Shown piece by piece: positions 1-6,371 of a stretch of 12,318 nucleotides of DNA. The notes under the pieces were generated by a model that saw only the letters and a list, made by a program, of their open reading frames with translations, was not told the DNA's origin and made no database searches. The first letter of the stretch is position 1; each line of letters starts with the position of its first letter. The stretch comes from Puniceicoccales bacterium (GTDB lineage Bacteria; Verrucomicrobiota; Verrucomicrobiia; Opitutales; JAIRLM01). The stretch spans positions 1-12,318 of the forward strand of contig JAITSI010000054.1 of NCBI GenBank assembly GCA_031287845.1, read 5' to 3'. The translations under genes and the position numbers were made by a program.

Positions 1-428
1 GGTTGCCGCGCCCTTTTGCCAATCCCCCGCCCACGGAGTGCCGTAGCATCGATAATCGGGGGAAGCGAAGCTGGGGGCAGGGCCCCCAAATGGGCCCGGC
101 CGGCCCTCGAGGCCCCCTCGCTTCGCTCGGGACGCCGGCCGGACGGGCGCTACGGACGGTTCCATCCAAGGCTGGCGAGCCGGCCCAACCCCAGGAGATG
201 ATAGAACGAGGTGCTGGGCGATGCTTCTGCCATGGCGGATGCCATGGGAAGCGCGCAGGTCGCCCCGCGTAGCTCTTTCTCCATCAGGGCCGGCCCGCGG
301 CACCGCCCGCTCCGCCGGACAGCGCCCGTGAGCGCCCCTTCCCTCAAGAAGTCAAGCTCCTGCACAACAGGTCCGTATCGGTCATCTTTCCAGATGGAGG
401 TAGAGTGTGGTTTTACGGGTCCTAACAC
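1..428 (-). mobile_element. CTAG-end palindromic repeat element, copy A (partial)
   Basis: Non-coding, GC-rich repeat whose outer end is out of view to the left. Read on the minus strand it begins at 428 with a degenerate end, then AGGACCCGTAAAACCACA, then the conserved block CAGGAGCTTGACTTCTTG, then a decayed long hairpin and the hairpin TGGGGGC-AGG-GCCCCCA (72-88). It shares with copy D an inner block containing CTACGCGGGGCGACCTGCG and the GGATGGAACCGTCC stretch, which copies B and C lack. It abuts copy B through GTAG (429-432), a one-base variant of the CTAG found at the other ends. The open frames across it are short, overlap on both strands and match nothing I recognise, so I call no gene. 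Confidence 0.75.
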
Positions 429-432
429 GTAG

Positions 433-819
433 GGCCAGGCTTCTTAGCCAGATTTGATCCGTCGGTTGACGGTGGGGCTGCGCCCCCCTGGCCCCCCGCG
501 AAGTGTCGTTGCACCGACGCCTGGGGGAAGCGCAGCATGGCGGAGCTGGGGGCAGCGCCCCAAACCGGGCCGGGAGGTCGCAAAGGGGGCTGCCGCGCCC
601 CTTTGCCAATCCCCCGCCTACGGAGTGCCGTAGCATCGATAATCGGGGGAAGCGAAGCTGGGGGCAGCGCCCCCAATTGGGCCCGGCCGGCCCTCGAGGC
701 CTCCGCCGGGCAGCGCCCGTGAGCGGCCTTTCCCTCAAGAAGTCAAGCTTCTGCGCCATAGGGCCTATGGCGGTTGCTTTCCCAGATGGAGGTGGAATAT
801 GGTTTTACGGGTCCTGGGC
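433..819 (-). mobile_element. CTAG-end palindromic repeat element, copy B
   Basis: On the minus strand this copy starts beside CTAG (820-823) with CCCAGGACCCGTAAAACCAT and runs to about 433. There the expected inverted end is decayed: AGGGCCAGGCTTCTTAGCC, where copy C has AGGGGGCAGGACCCGTAAGCC. It carries two GGGGGC hairpins (547-562 and 659-675). Relative to copy C it has roughly 85 extra bases around 500-585, and these resemble a module of copy D. The TAG stop of the 600-residue membrane protein gene (822-820) lies in the CTAG at its edge. Boundaries rest on alignment by eye with copy C. Confidence 0.75.
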
Positions 820-2622
820 CTAGGCTTGGATGCTTGCCATGCTTTGCATTTTGGCAATCAACTTCCATTGCTCCTTCGGGTCTGGGGGCAAGTTACCGGA
901 AGTGTCATTCTCGCCCATGTTTTCCATCTGCGTTTCGCGTTGCTCTTCAACGAATTTGTACCGTTCGGGGATGGACAATCCTTCCAGGGTACGGTCGAAG
1001 GCAATGGTCATGGCTTCCTTTGCCAACTCCTGAAGTTTGTCCGTGGGAATATCATCGAGAGATTTTAGGAAGATTTCCTTCCGAGTTATAATCCCACCAT
1101 TTTGAACAAGTCCAGCAAGTTTATTCGATAAATTTTTAGCACCACCCTTGGGAAGATAGTAGGTATTTCTGCTTGAGAGATCTAGTTTTTTCGCCTTTAA
1201 TTCCTCGCTCGTTATCTCTTTTCCTAGAATTTTATCCACGAGTTTCCAGAATTCCTTTCCCGGCATCGCATTTACGGCACCGGTCAGGATCTCGGACGCT
1301 TCCTCGCGGCGGTTTGTTTCTTTGCTTGCATAGTAGGACGACATTGCAAGAACTAAGAAGAAAATTGAGATGCTGATGGGAAGCGCCGCAATTGCAGCGA
1401 TGGGTCCCAGGAAGATGGCAAGGAAGATGGCGGCAATGACGGGAACTGCTCCCAGTAGTATGGTTTTTACGACGGCTTTTACAACTGGACCGCTCTGAGA
1501 GGCCTCTTTCTTTACCTCCGCTGGGGAAAATCGAGGTTCTTTGATCATGGCCGTGTCCGTTGCCGGCCGATGACCTGTTTGCGGATGAGCGGATCGTGCG
1601 GAGGAGGAGGGCTGGGCCGAAATTCTCTTTTTGGCGTAAGCCTCCTGGGGGCGGGATCCTTGCTGAGTGGCATCCGGTCCTTGATGGCCAGGTTTGGAAG
1701 CTGCCAGGCTTTCCTTCTTTATCTCCTGCATTTGCCCAATGGCTTTCAGCATATCCTTTGGCGTCGGATTGGGGAAAAACTTGTTTGCAATTGACAAAGG
1801 ATTATCCCACTTGAAGCCCTCGCGCTCTGCTAAGATATTCATCTGGTTCTCCTGGGACAGGGCATCGAAAGCATTTTTTTCAACCATGTCCATGGCAAGG
1901 TCCATCAGATCCCGAAGTGCTGGCGTGGCCATGTTTTCAATGGCCTGGCGGAGAATTTCTTCCGGAGGTGTGCCCGTTTGGCGTTTTTGCAAGAGTTCAC
2001 GGGCCGTTCCATCGGGCAGGTAGTCCGATGAAATGTTCTTTTCGGGATTTTTTCCAGCCAGCATCTTCCTCATTTCCCTATCCTGTCCCTCCGGGTTGGC
2101 CCGCAGCAGTTTTACCGTATCTTTTTGCTCTTCTGGGCTGGCCAGCAGCGTATTTATCAAGTCATTCTGCTCCTCTGCCGGCATTTGATTGAAGGCTTTG
2201 GCCAGATTTTCAGCTATCATGCCGCGTTCCTTGGTGTCGCTTCTATTTTTTATTAGGCTGTGCAATGCGGTTCCGGCCGCAAAGATAATGCAGGCAAACA
2301 TCGCAGCGCCGGCAAGGAATGCCAGGGGAAAGCAGAATGATACGAGAACTGCGCAAGCGCCCGCGCAGAGCGTGGCACCCAGCAGCCACAGGATTGACTT
2401 TGCCATGGGTGTCCTTTGGTCTTTGGCGGCTTTCACCGCAGCTTCCTTCGAAATTTGATCGCACTTCAGTGTCTTTGCGGCGCTCGCAGACGTGGGAGGT
2501 TTGGCCGTGGACGTGCCAGACACGTGCGTTCCCGGTGTGGTGCCGCAGCGGACGTTGGGGGCGACGGAAACGTAGTTCGGGGAAGGATGCTTGACGGAAT
2601 GTTGCGTGACGGAGGCGGTCAT
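820..2622 (-). CDS. Inc-like membrane protein with two duplicated halves
   Basis: No family recognised; 600 residues. The first ~70 residues are rich in Ser, Thr, Pro and Ala. Residues ~75-120 form a hydrophobic pair (two membrane spans with a short turn), followed by a charged helical region (~130-305). A Gln/Ser/Pro-rich linker (~305-370) leads to a second hydrophobic pair (~380-430) and a second helical region (~440-600). The halves are related: AENLAKAFNQMPAEE matches SEILTGAVNAMPGKE, the DYLPDGTA region matches YYLPKGGA, and NPTPKDMLKAIGQMQ matches PDPKEQWKLIAKMQ. Paired spans with a short turn resemble chlamydial inclusion-membrane (Inc) proteins; this is an architectural analogy, not homology. 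The ATG at 2622 is the first start in an open frame and has only a distant G-run upstream. The stop is the TAG within the CTAG of repeat copy B. GC content is lower than in the housekeeping genes. Confidence 0.85.
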   Translation of the reverse strand: MTASVTQHSVKHPSPNYVSVAPNVRCGTTPGTHVSGTSTAKPPTSASAAKTLKCDQISKEAAVKAAKDQRTPMAKSILWLLGATLCAGACAVLVSFCFPLAFLAGAAMFACIIFAAGTALHSLIKNRSDTKERGMIAENLAKAFNQMPAEEQNDLINTLLASPEEQKDTVKLLRANPEGQDREMRKMLAGKNPEKNISSDYLPDGTARELLQKRQTGTPPEEILRQAIENMATPALRDLMDLAMDMVEKNAFDALSQENQMNILAEREGFKWDNPLSIANKFFPNPTPKDMLKAIGQMQEIKKESLAASKPGHQGPDATQQGSRPQEAYAKKRISAQPSSSARSAHPQTGHRPATDTAMIKEPRFSPAEVKKEASQSGPVVKAVVKTILLGAVPVIAAIFLAIFLGPIAAIAALPISISIFFLVLAMSSYYASKETNRREEASEILTGAVNAMPGKEFWKLVDKILGKEITSEELKAKKLDLSSRNTYYLPKGGAKNLSNKLAGLVQNGGIITRKEIFLKSLDDIPTDKLQELAKEAMTIAFDRTLEGLSIPERYKFVEEQRETQMENMGENDTSGNLPPDPKEQWKLIAKMQSMASIQA

Positions 2623-2687
2623 GGGTAGGCGATGCTACCCCCCTTGGCCGAAAAAGTAAATAAATTTTGCCGGTGAAGGATCGGCGG

Positions 2688-2705
2688 CCGGGGCCGTCGC
2701 CCCGG
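2688..2705. other. Perfect 7-bp hairpin in divergent intergenic region
   Basis: CCGGGGC and GCCCCGG enclose a CGTC loop, between the divergently transcribed membrane-protein gene and the small-basic-protein gene. No T-run follows, so it is not an ordinary intrinsic terminator. It may lie in the 5' leader of the small-basic-protein operon. Confidence 0.4.
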
Positions 2706-2787
2706 TCCCGGCTGGGAGTGGCGGAGAAGTTGGCCCGTTCCGTTATTTTGGGCTTGCCCTGGCCGCCGCATCTGCAACCGTCCTTCC

Positions 2788-2946
2788 ATGTCCAAGCATT
2801 CTAGCTTTCGCAGGTCCAGCGGAGGGCAGGCGGAGAAGCGCAGCGTTCTGGGCCGCTTCGAGCGCATCGATCTCCTGCGCCGGCGGGGCCAGTGGAAGGA
2901 AGGCCGTCGCGTGACCGGGCTTCCCAAGACCAAGCCGGAAGTGTGA
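2788..2946 (+). CDS. Small basic protein (Chlamydiae/Verrucomicrobia type)
   Basis: A 52-residue Arg/Lys-rich protein starting MSKHSSFRRSSGG and ending VTGLPKTKPEV. The core RSVLGRFERIDLLRRRGQWK, a short linker and then the GLPK tail fit the pattern I know for the small basic protein conserved across Chlamydiae and Verrucomicrobia (the TIGR04137-like family). Its function is not established; linkage to rRNA or ribosomes has been suggested in the family name. The frame is open from ATG 2788 to TGA 2946. Nine bases separate it from the downstream pseudouridine synthase, which suggests one operon. No good Shine-Dalgarno is visible. It is the strongest taxonomic marker in the window. Confidence 0.75.
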   Translation: MSKHSSFRRSSGGQAEKRSVLGRFERIDLLRRRGQWKEGRRVTGLPKTKPEV

Positions 2947-2955
2947 TGGCCGGCG

Positions 2956-3750
2956 ATGGCGGCGCCGTGGACGCTTCTCTGGCCGGCATTGCTGCGGGCG
3001 CTGCACCGGTCGGTCCAGCCCGTCCACTGCGATGGCCACGGCCTCTGCTCCGTGGACAAGGCCAGCGGCGTCCTTTCCCATCCCAACGGTGCGGGCGCTT
3101 CCCCCCTTGCCCTGCTGCGGGCTCCCTACGACCTCCGCCGGAGGGCCTACCGGCTGCCGGAGGGTTGTCTATTCCTGCTCAATCGCCTGGACGCGGCCAC
3201 CGAGGGAATTCTACTGCTGGCCCTGGACGGAGCTGTCGCGGCGGCCGTGCGGGAAAGTTTTGCCGACGGGCGGGTGCAGAAGGTTTACCACGCCCTTGTG
3301 GAGGGATCTGCCAGCCGGCGGGAGCGCTGGTGTGACCGGCTGCTGCGGCGCAGCGATGGCAGCCGCCTGGAGGTTCGCCCGGGAGGATCGCTGCGGGCGG
3401 AAACGGATGTGATTCCCCTGGAAGTCATTTCCTCTCCCTGGGGTCCCTTGACCCTGCTACAGCTTTCCCCGCTGACGGGCAGAACCCACCAGCTGCGGGT
3501 CCAGTGCGCCGTCCGGCACCTTCCCATCCTGGGCGACGAGCTCTACGGCAACTTTTCCCTGAACCGTGCCCTGCGCCGCTGGGGGCTGCGCGGGATGCAG
3601 CTCCATTCCTCCCGGCTGCGGCTGAGCTACCAATTGGATGGCATCACCCGGCACTTTGCCGCGACCGCGCCGAGCCTGTCGCAATTTTTGGACCGCTGCC
3701 GGCTGCTGCGGCCCCTGCCATCGGACCGTGATCCCGAAAATTCCGATTGA
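2956..3750 (+). CDS. RluA-family 23S rRNA/tRNA pseudouridine synthase
   Basis: A 264-residue cytoplasmic enzyme expected to convert a specific uridine in rRNA or tRNA to pseudouridine. VDKASGVLSHPN (near residue 33) matches the opening VxKPxG motif. LNRLDAATEG (75-84) matches the catalytic HRLDxxTSG loop, with Asp79 as the expected catalytic residue, and GRTHQLRVQ followed by HLPILGDELYG is the classic RluA C-terminal signature. The usual His of HRLD is Asn and the usual Ser/Thr pair is Thr-Glu. There is no N-terminal S4 RNA-binding domain, so it is a short RluA type; which uridine it modifies cannot be told. Start ATG 2956 follows the small basic protein stop by 9 bases. Confidence 0.88.
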   Translation: MAAPWTLLWPALLRALHRSVQPVHCDGHGLCSVDKASGVLSHPNGAGASPLALLRAPYDLRRRAYRLPEGCLFLLNRLDAATEGILLLALDGAVAAAVRESFADGRVQKVYHALVEGSASRRERWCDRLLRRSDGSRLEVRPGGSLRAETDVIPLEVISSPWGPLTLLQLSPLTGRTHQLRVQCAVRHLPILGDELYGNFSLNRALRRWGLRGMQLHSSRLRLSYQLDGITRHFAATAPSLSQFLDRCRLLRPLPSDRDPENSD

Positions 3751-3786
3751 GTTTCCGCGCTCCGGCAAGGCTTCGCCCGCAAAAGT

Positions 3787-3800
3787 TTTTCTTCGGAAAA
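3787..3800 (+). other. UUCG-loop hairpin after rluA-type gene
   Basis: TTTTC-TTCG-GAAAA gives a 5-bp stem closed by the stable TTCG tetraloop, 36 bases after the pseudouridine synthase stop. It is short and AT-rich, and probably part of the transcript's 3' end together with the larger hairpin that follows. Confidence 0.4.
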
Positions 3801-3837
3801 TTTCCCGGCGCGGCCGGGTCCCGGCCCATGGAAATTT
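3798..3837 (+). terminator. Large imperfect hairpin, likely 3' end of pseudouridine synthase transcript
   Basis: The outer arms AAATTTCC (3798-3805) and GGAAATTT (3830-3837) pair over 8 bp. The inner arms GGCCGG (3812-3817) and CCGGCC (3821-3826) pair over 6 bp around GTC. The hairpin stops exactly where the CTAG edge of repeat copy C begins. The 3' arm ends in TTT rather than a long T-run, so intrinsic termination is possible but not certain. Confidence 0.45.
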
Positions 3838-3841
3838 CTAG

Positions 3842-4142
3842 GCTCAGGACCCGTAAAACCACACTCCACCTCCACCTGGAAAAGTGACCGATACAGACCT
3901 GTGGTGCAGGAGCTTGACTTCTTGAGGGAAAGGCCTCTTACGGGCGCTGCCCGGCGGAGGCCTCGAGGGCCGGCCGGGCCCATTTGGGGGCCGTGCCCCC
4001 AGCTTCGCTTCCCCCGATTATCGATGCGGCGGCACTCCGTGGGCGGGGGATTGGCAAAGGGGCGAGGCAGCCCCCTTTGCGACCTCCCAGAGGGGCGCAG
4101 CCCCACCGTCAACCGGCGGATCGGGCTTACGGGTCCTGCCCC
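3842..4142 (+). mobile_element. CTAG-end palindromic repeat element, copy C (complete, 301 bp)
   Basis: This is the cleanest copy. It is flanked by CTAG on both sides (3838-3841 and 4143-4146), which fits a 4-bp target duplication. The inner ends are inverted: GCTCAGGACCCGTAA at the left and TTACGGGTCCTGCCCC at the right, sharing a 12-bp core, CAGGACCCGTAA. In order it holds the CAGGAGCTTGACTTCTTG block, a GGCCTC/GAGGCC hairpin with an inner GGGC-GCT-GCCC stem, the GGCCGGCC palindrome, the hairpin TGGGGGC-CGT-GCCCCCA (3985-4001) and a GGGGCGCAGCCCC stem. No transposase is encoded; the single open frame across it is discussed in the findings. It looks like a MITE moved by a transposase encoded elsewhere. 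Confidence 0.8.
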
Positions 4143-4910
4143 CTAGGCGGTGGAGGAGGGCTTATTTTGAAAGTTGTGCACGCTTTCTTCCCAGCGCGCC
4201 TTGGTTGGATTCGCCGGGCCGGATGGGACAAGGGGACCCGGTGGGTCGGCCTGGGGAGTTTCCTTTTTCTGGATCATTGACGTGTCGGCGTTTTCCCGCG
4301 TCAGGGTATAGTCGGCGGGCAAATTGGTGCGTATGGATATGTGCTGCAGAATGGTGCATTTGACGTGAACCATATTGACGGGTCCACTCAGTCTGGCAAG
4401 CATCCCTGGAACATGATATCCCAGCCGAGGCGGCGCCGATGCCGGAATTTTCAGCGTCACCTCGGTCTTCACCCTAGGCGGGGCCGTTGGAACTATCCCG
4501 GCGGCCCTGTTGGCCAGTATTTTTTCGAGTCTTTGGCCCTTGAGCGTGGTGGATAGGGGGGAAACATTGCTGCCACACTGCCTTGCCAACTGCCATGCCT
4601 CCGACCCTTCGCTTTCCCTTGGACTGTTTTTCGGCGTTGTAACGCTCTGCAGGGAGCCGTCCGGGGAGGGAAGAGGGCTGCTTTCATCCGGTTTCCCCGC
4701 TGCCGGCGTGGAAATGGCGGACGTGCCGCCGCTGGAAAAACTGCCGTAGACGGAGTCGGCATGGCGCCCCTGGTTTACCTGCATGGACTTCAGTATGTTT
4801 TTTCCCCGGAACAGGTCAATGGAAATTCCTTTTTTGCGCCCGGGATGTCGGCCAATTTTCCTTGTGGGCAACAATTTGGCGCAGATAAAAACTCCGATGG
4901 AAAAACTCAA
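4143..4910 (-). CDS. Unknown Pro/Ser-rich protein, probable downstream half of a frameshifted Inc-like gene
   Basis: No family recognised. From a TTG at 4910 the frame gives 255 residues; from the first ATG (4784) it gives 213. I keep the longer form because residues 2-13 (SFSIGVFICAKL) are hydrophobic and are followed by a basic stretch (PTRKIGRHPGRKK), the pattern of a membrane segment and its cytoplasmic flank. After that comes a Ser/Pro/Gly-rich low-complexity region (~50-105), a more ordered part with alternating hydrophobic residues (~125-205), and a polar tail. The TTG overlaps the TGA of the upstream frame as TTGA, so it is either translationally coupled or one gene broken by a frameshift. 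The stop TAG (4145-4143) lies in the CTAG flanking repeat copy C. No strong ribosome-binding site is seen at either start. Confidence 0.6.
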   Translation of the reverse strand: MSFSIGVFICAKLLPTRKIGRHPGRKKGISIDLFRGKNILKSMQVNQGRHADSVYGSFSSGGTSAISTPAAGKPDESSPLPSPDGSLQSVTTPKNSPRESEGSEAWQLARQCGSNVSPLSTTLKGQRLEKILANRAAGIVPTAPPRVKTEVTLKIPASAPPRLGYHVPGMLARLSGPVNMVHVKCTILQHISIRTNLPADYTLTRENADTSMIQKKETPQADPPGPLVPSGPANPTKARWEESVHNFQNKPSSTA

Positions 4911-5068
4911 AACCCCCGGTTGAGGGCCACAATCCCGACCACCGCCACCACTGCCTTGGCCGTTGACCAGAGGCGGAACCGCGAAAAATCTTCGTCAACT
5001 TTTTCTTTCAGCCGTCGATAAATTTCAAAACCGGGAGTTTTCCCATCGGAGTAGATAAAAGTTCCCAC
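4907..5068 (-). CDS. Short upstream frame with membrane span, probable 5' part of the adjoining gene
   Basis: A 53-residue frame beginning at GTG 5068: a charged segment (SDGKTPGFEIYRRLKEKVDE) and then STAKAVVAVVGIVALNRGF, which looks like a membrane span, ending at TGA 4909-4907. The base pattern and the amphipathic/charged profile look coding, and the next frame continues with a second hydrophobic stretch (SFSIGVFICAKL) after only a few residues. Joined, they would form a two-span hairpin with an NRG turn, like the hydrophobic pairs of the 600-residue protein. GGAGG lies only 2 bases before the GTG, so the real start is uncertain; the frame stays open further upstream but without ATG, GTG or TTG. 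Confidence 0.45.
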   Translation of the reverse strand: MGTFIYSDGKTPGFEIYRRLKEKVDEDFSRFRLWSTAKAVVAVVGIVALNRGF

Positions 5069-5161
5069 CGCCTCCGCCGCTGGCCGTTTGCGCCCGATCC
5101 CCCGGGCCCCGGGTGGCCATGCTCCGCGGCAAATTTGGCCGCCGGCCCAATGCGTGACCCC

Positions 5162-5190
5162 AAAAAAAAGCCCTTTGCGCCGGCGTAGCT
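5162..5190 (-). terminator. Possible terminator of fmt
   Basis: Directly after the fmt stop, the minus strand reads AGCTACGCCGGCGCAAAGGGC followed by eight Ts (5169-5162). The T-run is strong but the stem is weak (AAGC/GCTT, or a 3-bp GCC/GGC), so this is a tentative intrinsic terminator. The rest of 5069-5161 shows no clear feature apart from the open 5' extension of the short upstream frame. Confidence 0.35.
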
Positions 5191-6126
5191 TTAAATTTGC
5201 AGCCTACTCTCCGCCTTCGCGGCGAGCTGTTGCCAGACGACCGCCGCCGGGAGAATTTTTCGCGTGGGCCGCTGCAGTTCCTGGCAGCGCAGGATGCCGC
5301 AGCCCGTTGCAATTTCCAAAAAGCCGTCGCGGATGCCCAGGATGGTTCCGGGTGCCGCCGTTCCATCGCCCACGCTGGCCCGGCACACGCGGATGAGTTC
5401 CCCGCCGTGGGAAAAAAAACTTCCCGGCCAGGGGTGGAAGGCCCGGACCCGTGCCTCCAGGTCCGCCGCCGCCAGGGAAAAGTCGAGCCGGCCATCCTCC
5501 CGGCGCAGGATGTGGGTGTAGGTCGCCCGGGAAGGATCCTGTTCCCTGGGAAGCAGCTGGCCGGACAGGATGGGGACGAGGAAGCGCTCCAGGGCCTCCA
5601 CGCCCAGCGCCGCCATCTTTTTCCGCAGCGTGGCGGCCGTCTCATCCGTCGCGATGGGCAGGGGAATGGAAGCAAAGGTGGGGCCCGCGTCCATCTCCCG
5701 CACCAGCTGCATGAGCGTCATGGCCGTCGCCGCCCTGCGCTCCACTATGGCGCCCTCGATGGGGGATGGCCCGCGCAGCTCGGGCAAGGGAGAGGCGTGC
5801 AGGTTAATGAAGCCGCCGGGGACCGCGTCCAGCAGCCGCTGCCCCAGGATGTGGCCGTAGGAAAAGACGATGCCCCGCTGCGCCCGCCGCTCCTTGAGCC
5901 AGTGGAGCAGCTCCTCCCCGGGCCGTTCCGTCTGTAGCAGTTCCAGGCCCAGCTCCCGGCAGAGGGCGGCGATGGGATTGGTCTGCAGCTTTAATCCCCG
6001 GCCGCTCCTCCGGTCGACGCCGCTCACCGCCCCGACCAGTTGAAACCGTTCCCCGCTCCTCTCCCGGAGCCATCGCAGCACGCCGGTTCCGATTCCGTCC
6101 GTCCCCAAAAAGACCAGCCGCTCCAT
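5191..6126 (-). CDS. fmt: Methionyl-tRNA formyltransferase
   Basis: A 311-residue cytoplasmic enzyme that formylates initiator Met-tRNA with 10-formyl-tetrahydrofolate. It begins LVFLGTDGIGTGVLRWL, the usual nucleotide-like first strand. VFSYGHILGQRLLDAVPGG leads into INLHASPLPELRGPSPIEGAI; Asn108 and His110 match the catalytic pair, and Asp146 in REMDAGP matches the catalytic Asp. The C-terminal tRNA-binding domain is recognisable from DGRLDFSLAAADLEARVRAFHPWPGSFF. Length is typical of the family. ATG 6126 is chosen because it places the first strand correctly at the N-terminus; only a weak AGGG lies upstream. It is divergent from the tRNA-Thr/rho unit, sharing 133 bp of intergenic DNA. No peptide deformylase gene is visible beside it. 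Confidence 0.93.
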   Translation of the reverse strand: MERLVFLGTDGIGTGVLRWLRERSGERFQLVGAVSGVDRRSGRGLKLQTNPIAALCRELGLELLQTERPGEELLHWLKERRAQRGIVFSYGHILGQRLLDAVPGGFINLHASPLPELRGPSPIEGAIVERRAATAMTLMQLVREMDAGPTFASIPLPIATDETAATLRKKMAALGVEALERFLVPILSGQLLPREQDPSRATYTHILRREDGRLDFSLAAADLEARVRAFHPWPGSFFSHGGELIRVCRASVGDGTAAPGTILGIRDGFLEIATGCGILRCQELQRPTRKILPAAVVWQQLAAKAESRLQI

Positions 6127-6187
6127 GGGCCAGCCCTAGGCCTTTCCCCACACCGGGGCAACGGGAAACCGAAAAATCCGATTCCGC

Positions 6188-6212
6188 CGCCGGACATTTT
6201 TTTCCTCCGGCG
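6188..6212. other. Hairpin with T-rich loop in the fmt / tRNA-Thr intergenic region
   Basis: CGCCGGA (6188-6194) and TCCGGCG (6206-6212) pair over 7 bp around an 11-base loop containing seven Ts. It lies upstream of the tRNA and within the likely fmt leader. Promoters for both directions should lie in 6127-6259, but I see no convincing -35/-10 pair. Confidence 0.3.
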
Positions 6213-6259
6213 AAATTTGCACTTGCACAGGAAGCGGAAGCCTTTTCCATGGTGCCGTC

Positions 6260-6335
6260 GCCGGGATAGCTCAGCTGGTAGAGCAACGCATTCGTAATGC
6301 GTGGGTCGTGAGTTCAATTCTCATTCCCGGCTCCA
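6260..6335 (+). tRNA. tRNA-Thr (anticodon CGT), CCA encoded
   Basis: A full cloverleaf: acceptor GCCGGGA pairs with TCCCGGC (6325-6331), D stem GCTC/GAGC, anticodon stem ACGCA/TGCGT with loop TTCGTAA, variable GGGTC, and T stem GTGAG/CTCAT around TTCAATT. Loop positions 34-36 are CGT, reading the ACG threonine codon. Discriminator T is followed by encoded CCA (6333-6335). It ends 36 bp before rho on the same strand, so the two may share a transcript. Confidence 0.96.
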
Positions 6336-6371
6336 CAGTGACCGCCCCGGGTCAGATTTTGGATCGAAGCC

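Noticed and set aside
1..819. Several short open frames rich in Gly, Pro and Arg
   Set aside because: They overlap on both strands, change frame between element copies, and are explained by the GC-rich repeat DNA.
1..819. CRISPR array or other regularly spaced repeats
   Set aside because: The repeats are dispersed, of unequal length and palindromic throughout, with no uniform spacers and no cas genes.
5025..5675. Minus-strand frame of about 216 residues overlapping fmt
   Set aside because: It runs through fmt in another frame; fmt has the catalytic residues, and this frame is Arg/Pro/Ser-rich without motifs.
6127..6259. Promoters for fmt and the tRNA
   Set aside because: They must exist, but no -35/-10 pair stands out well enough to place.
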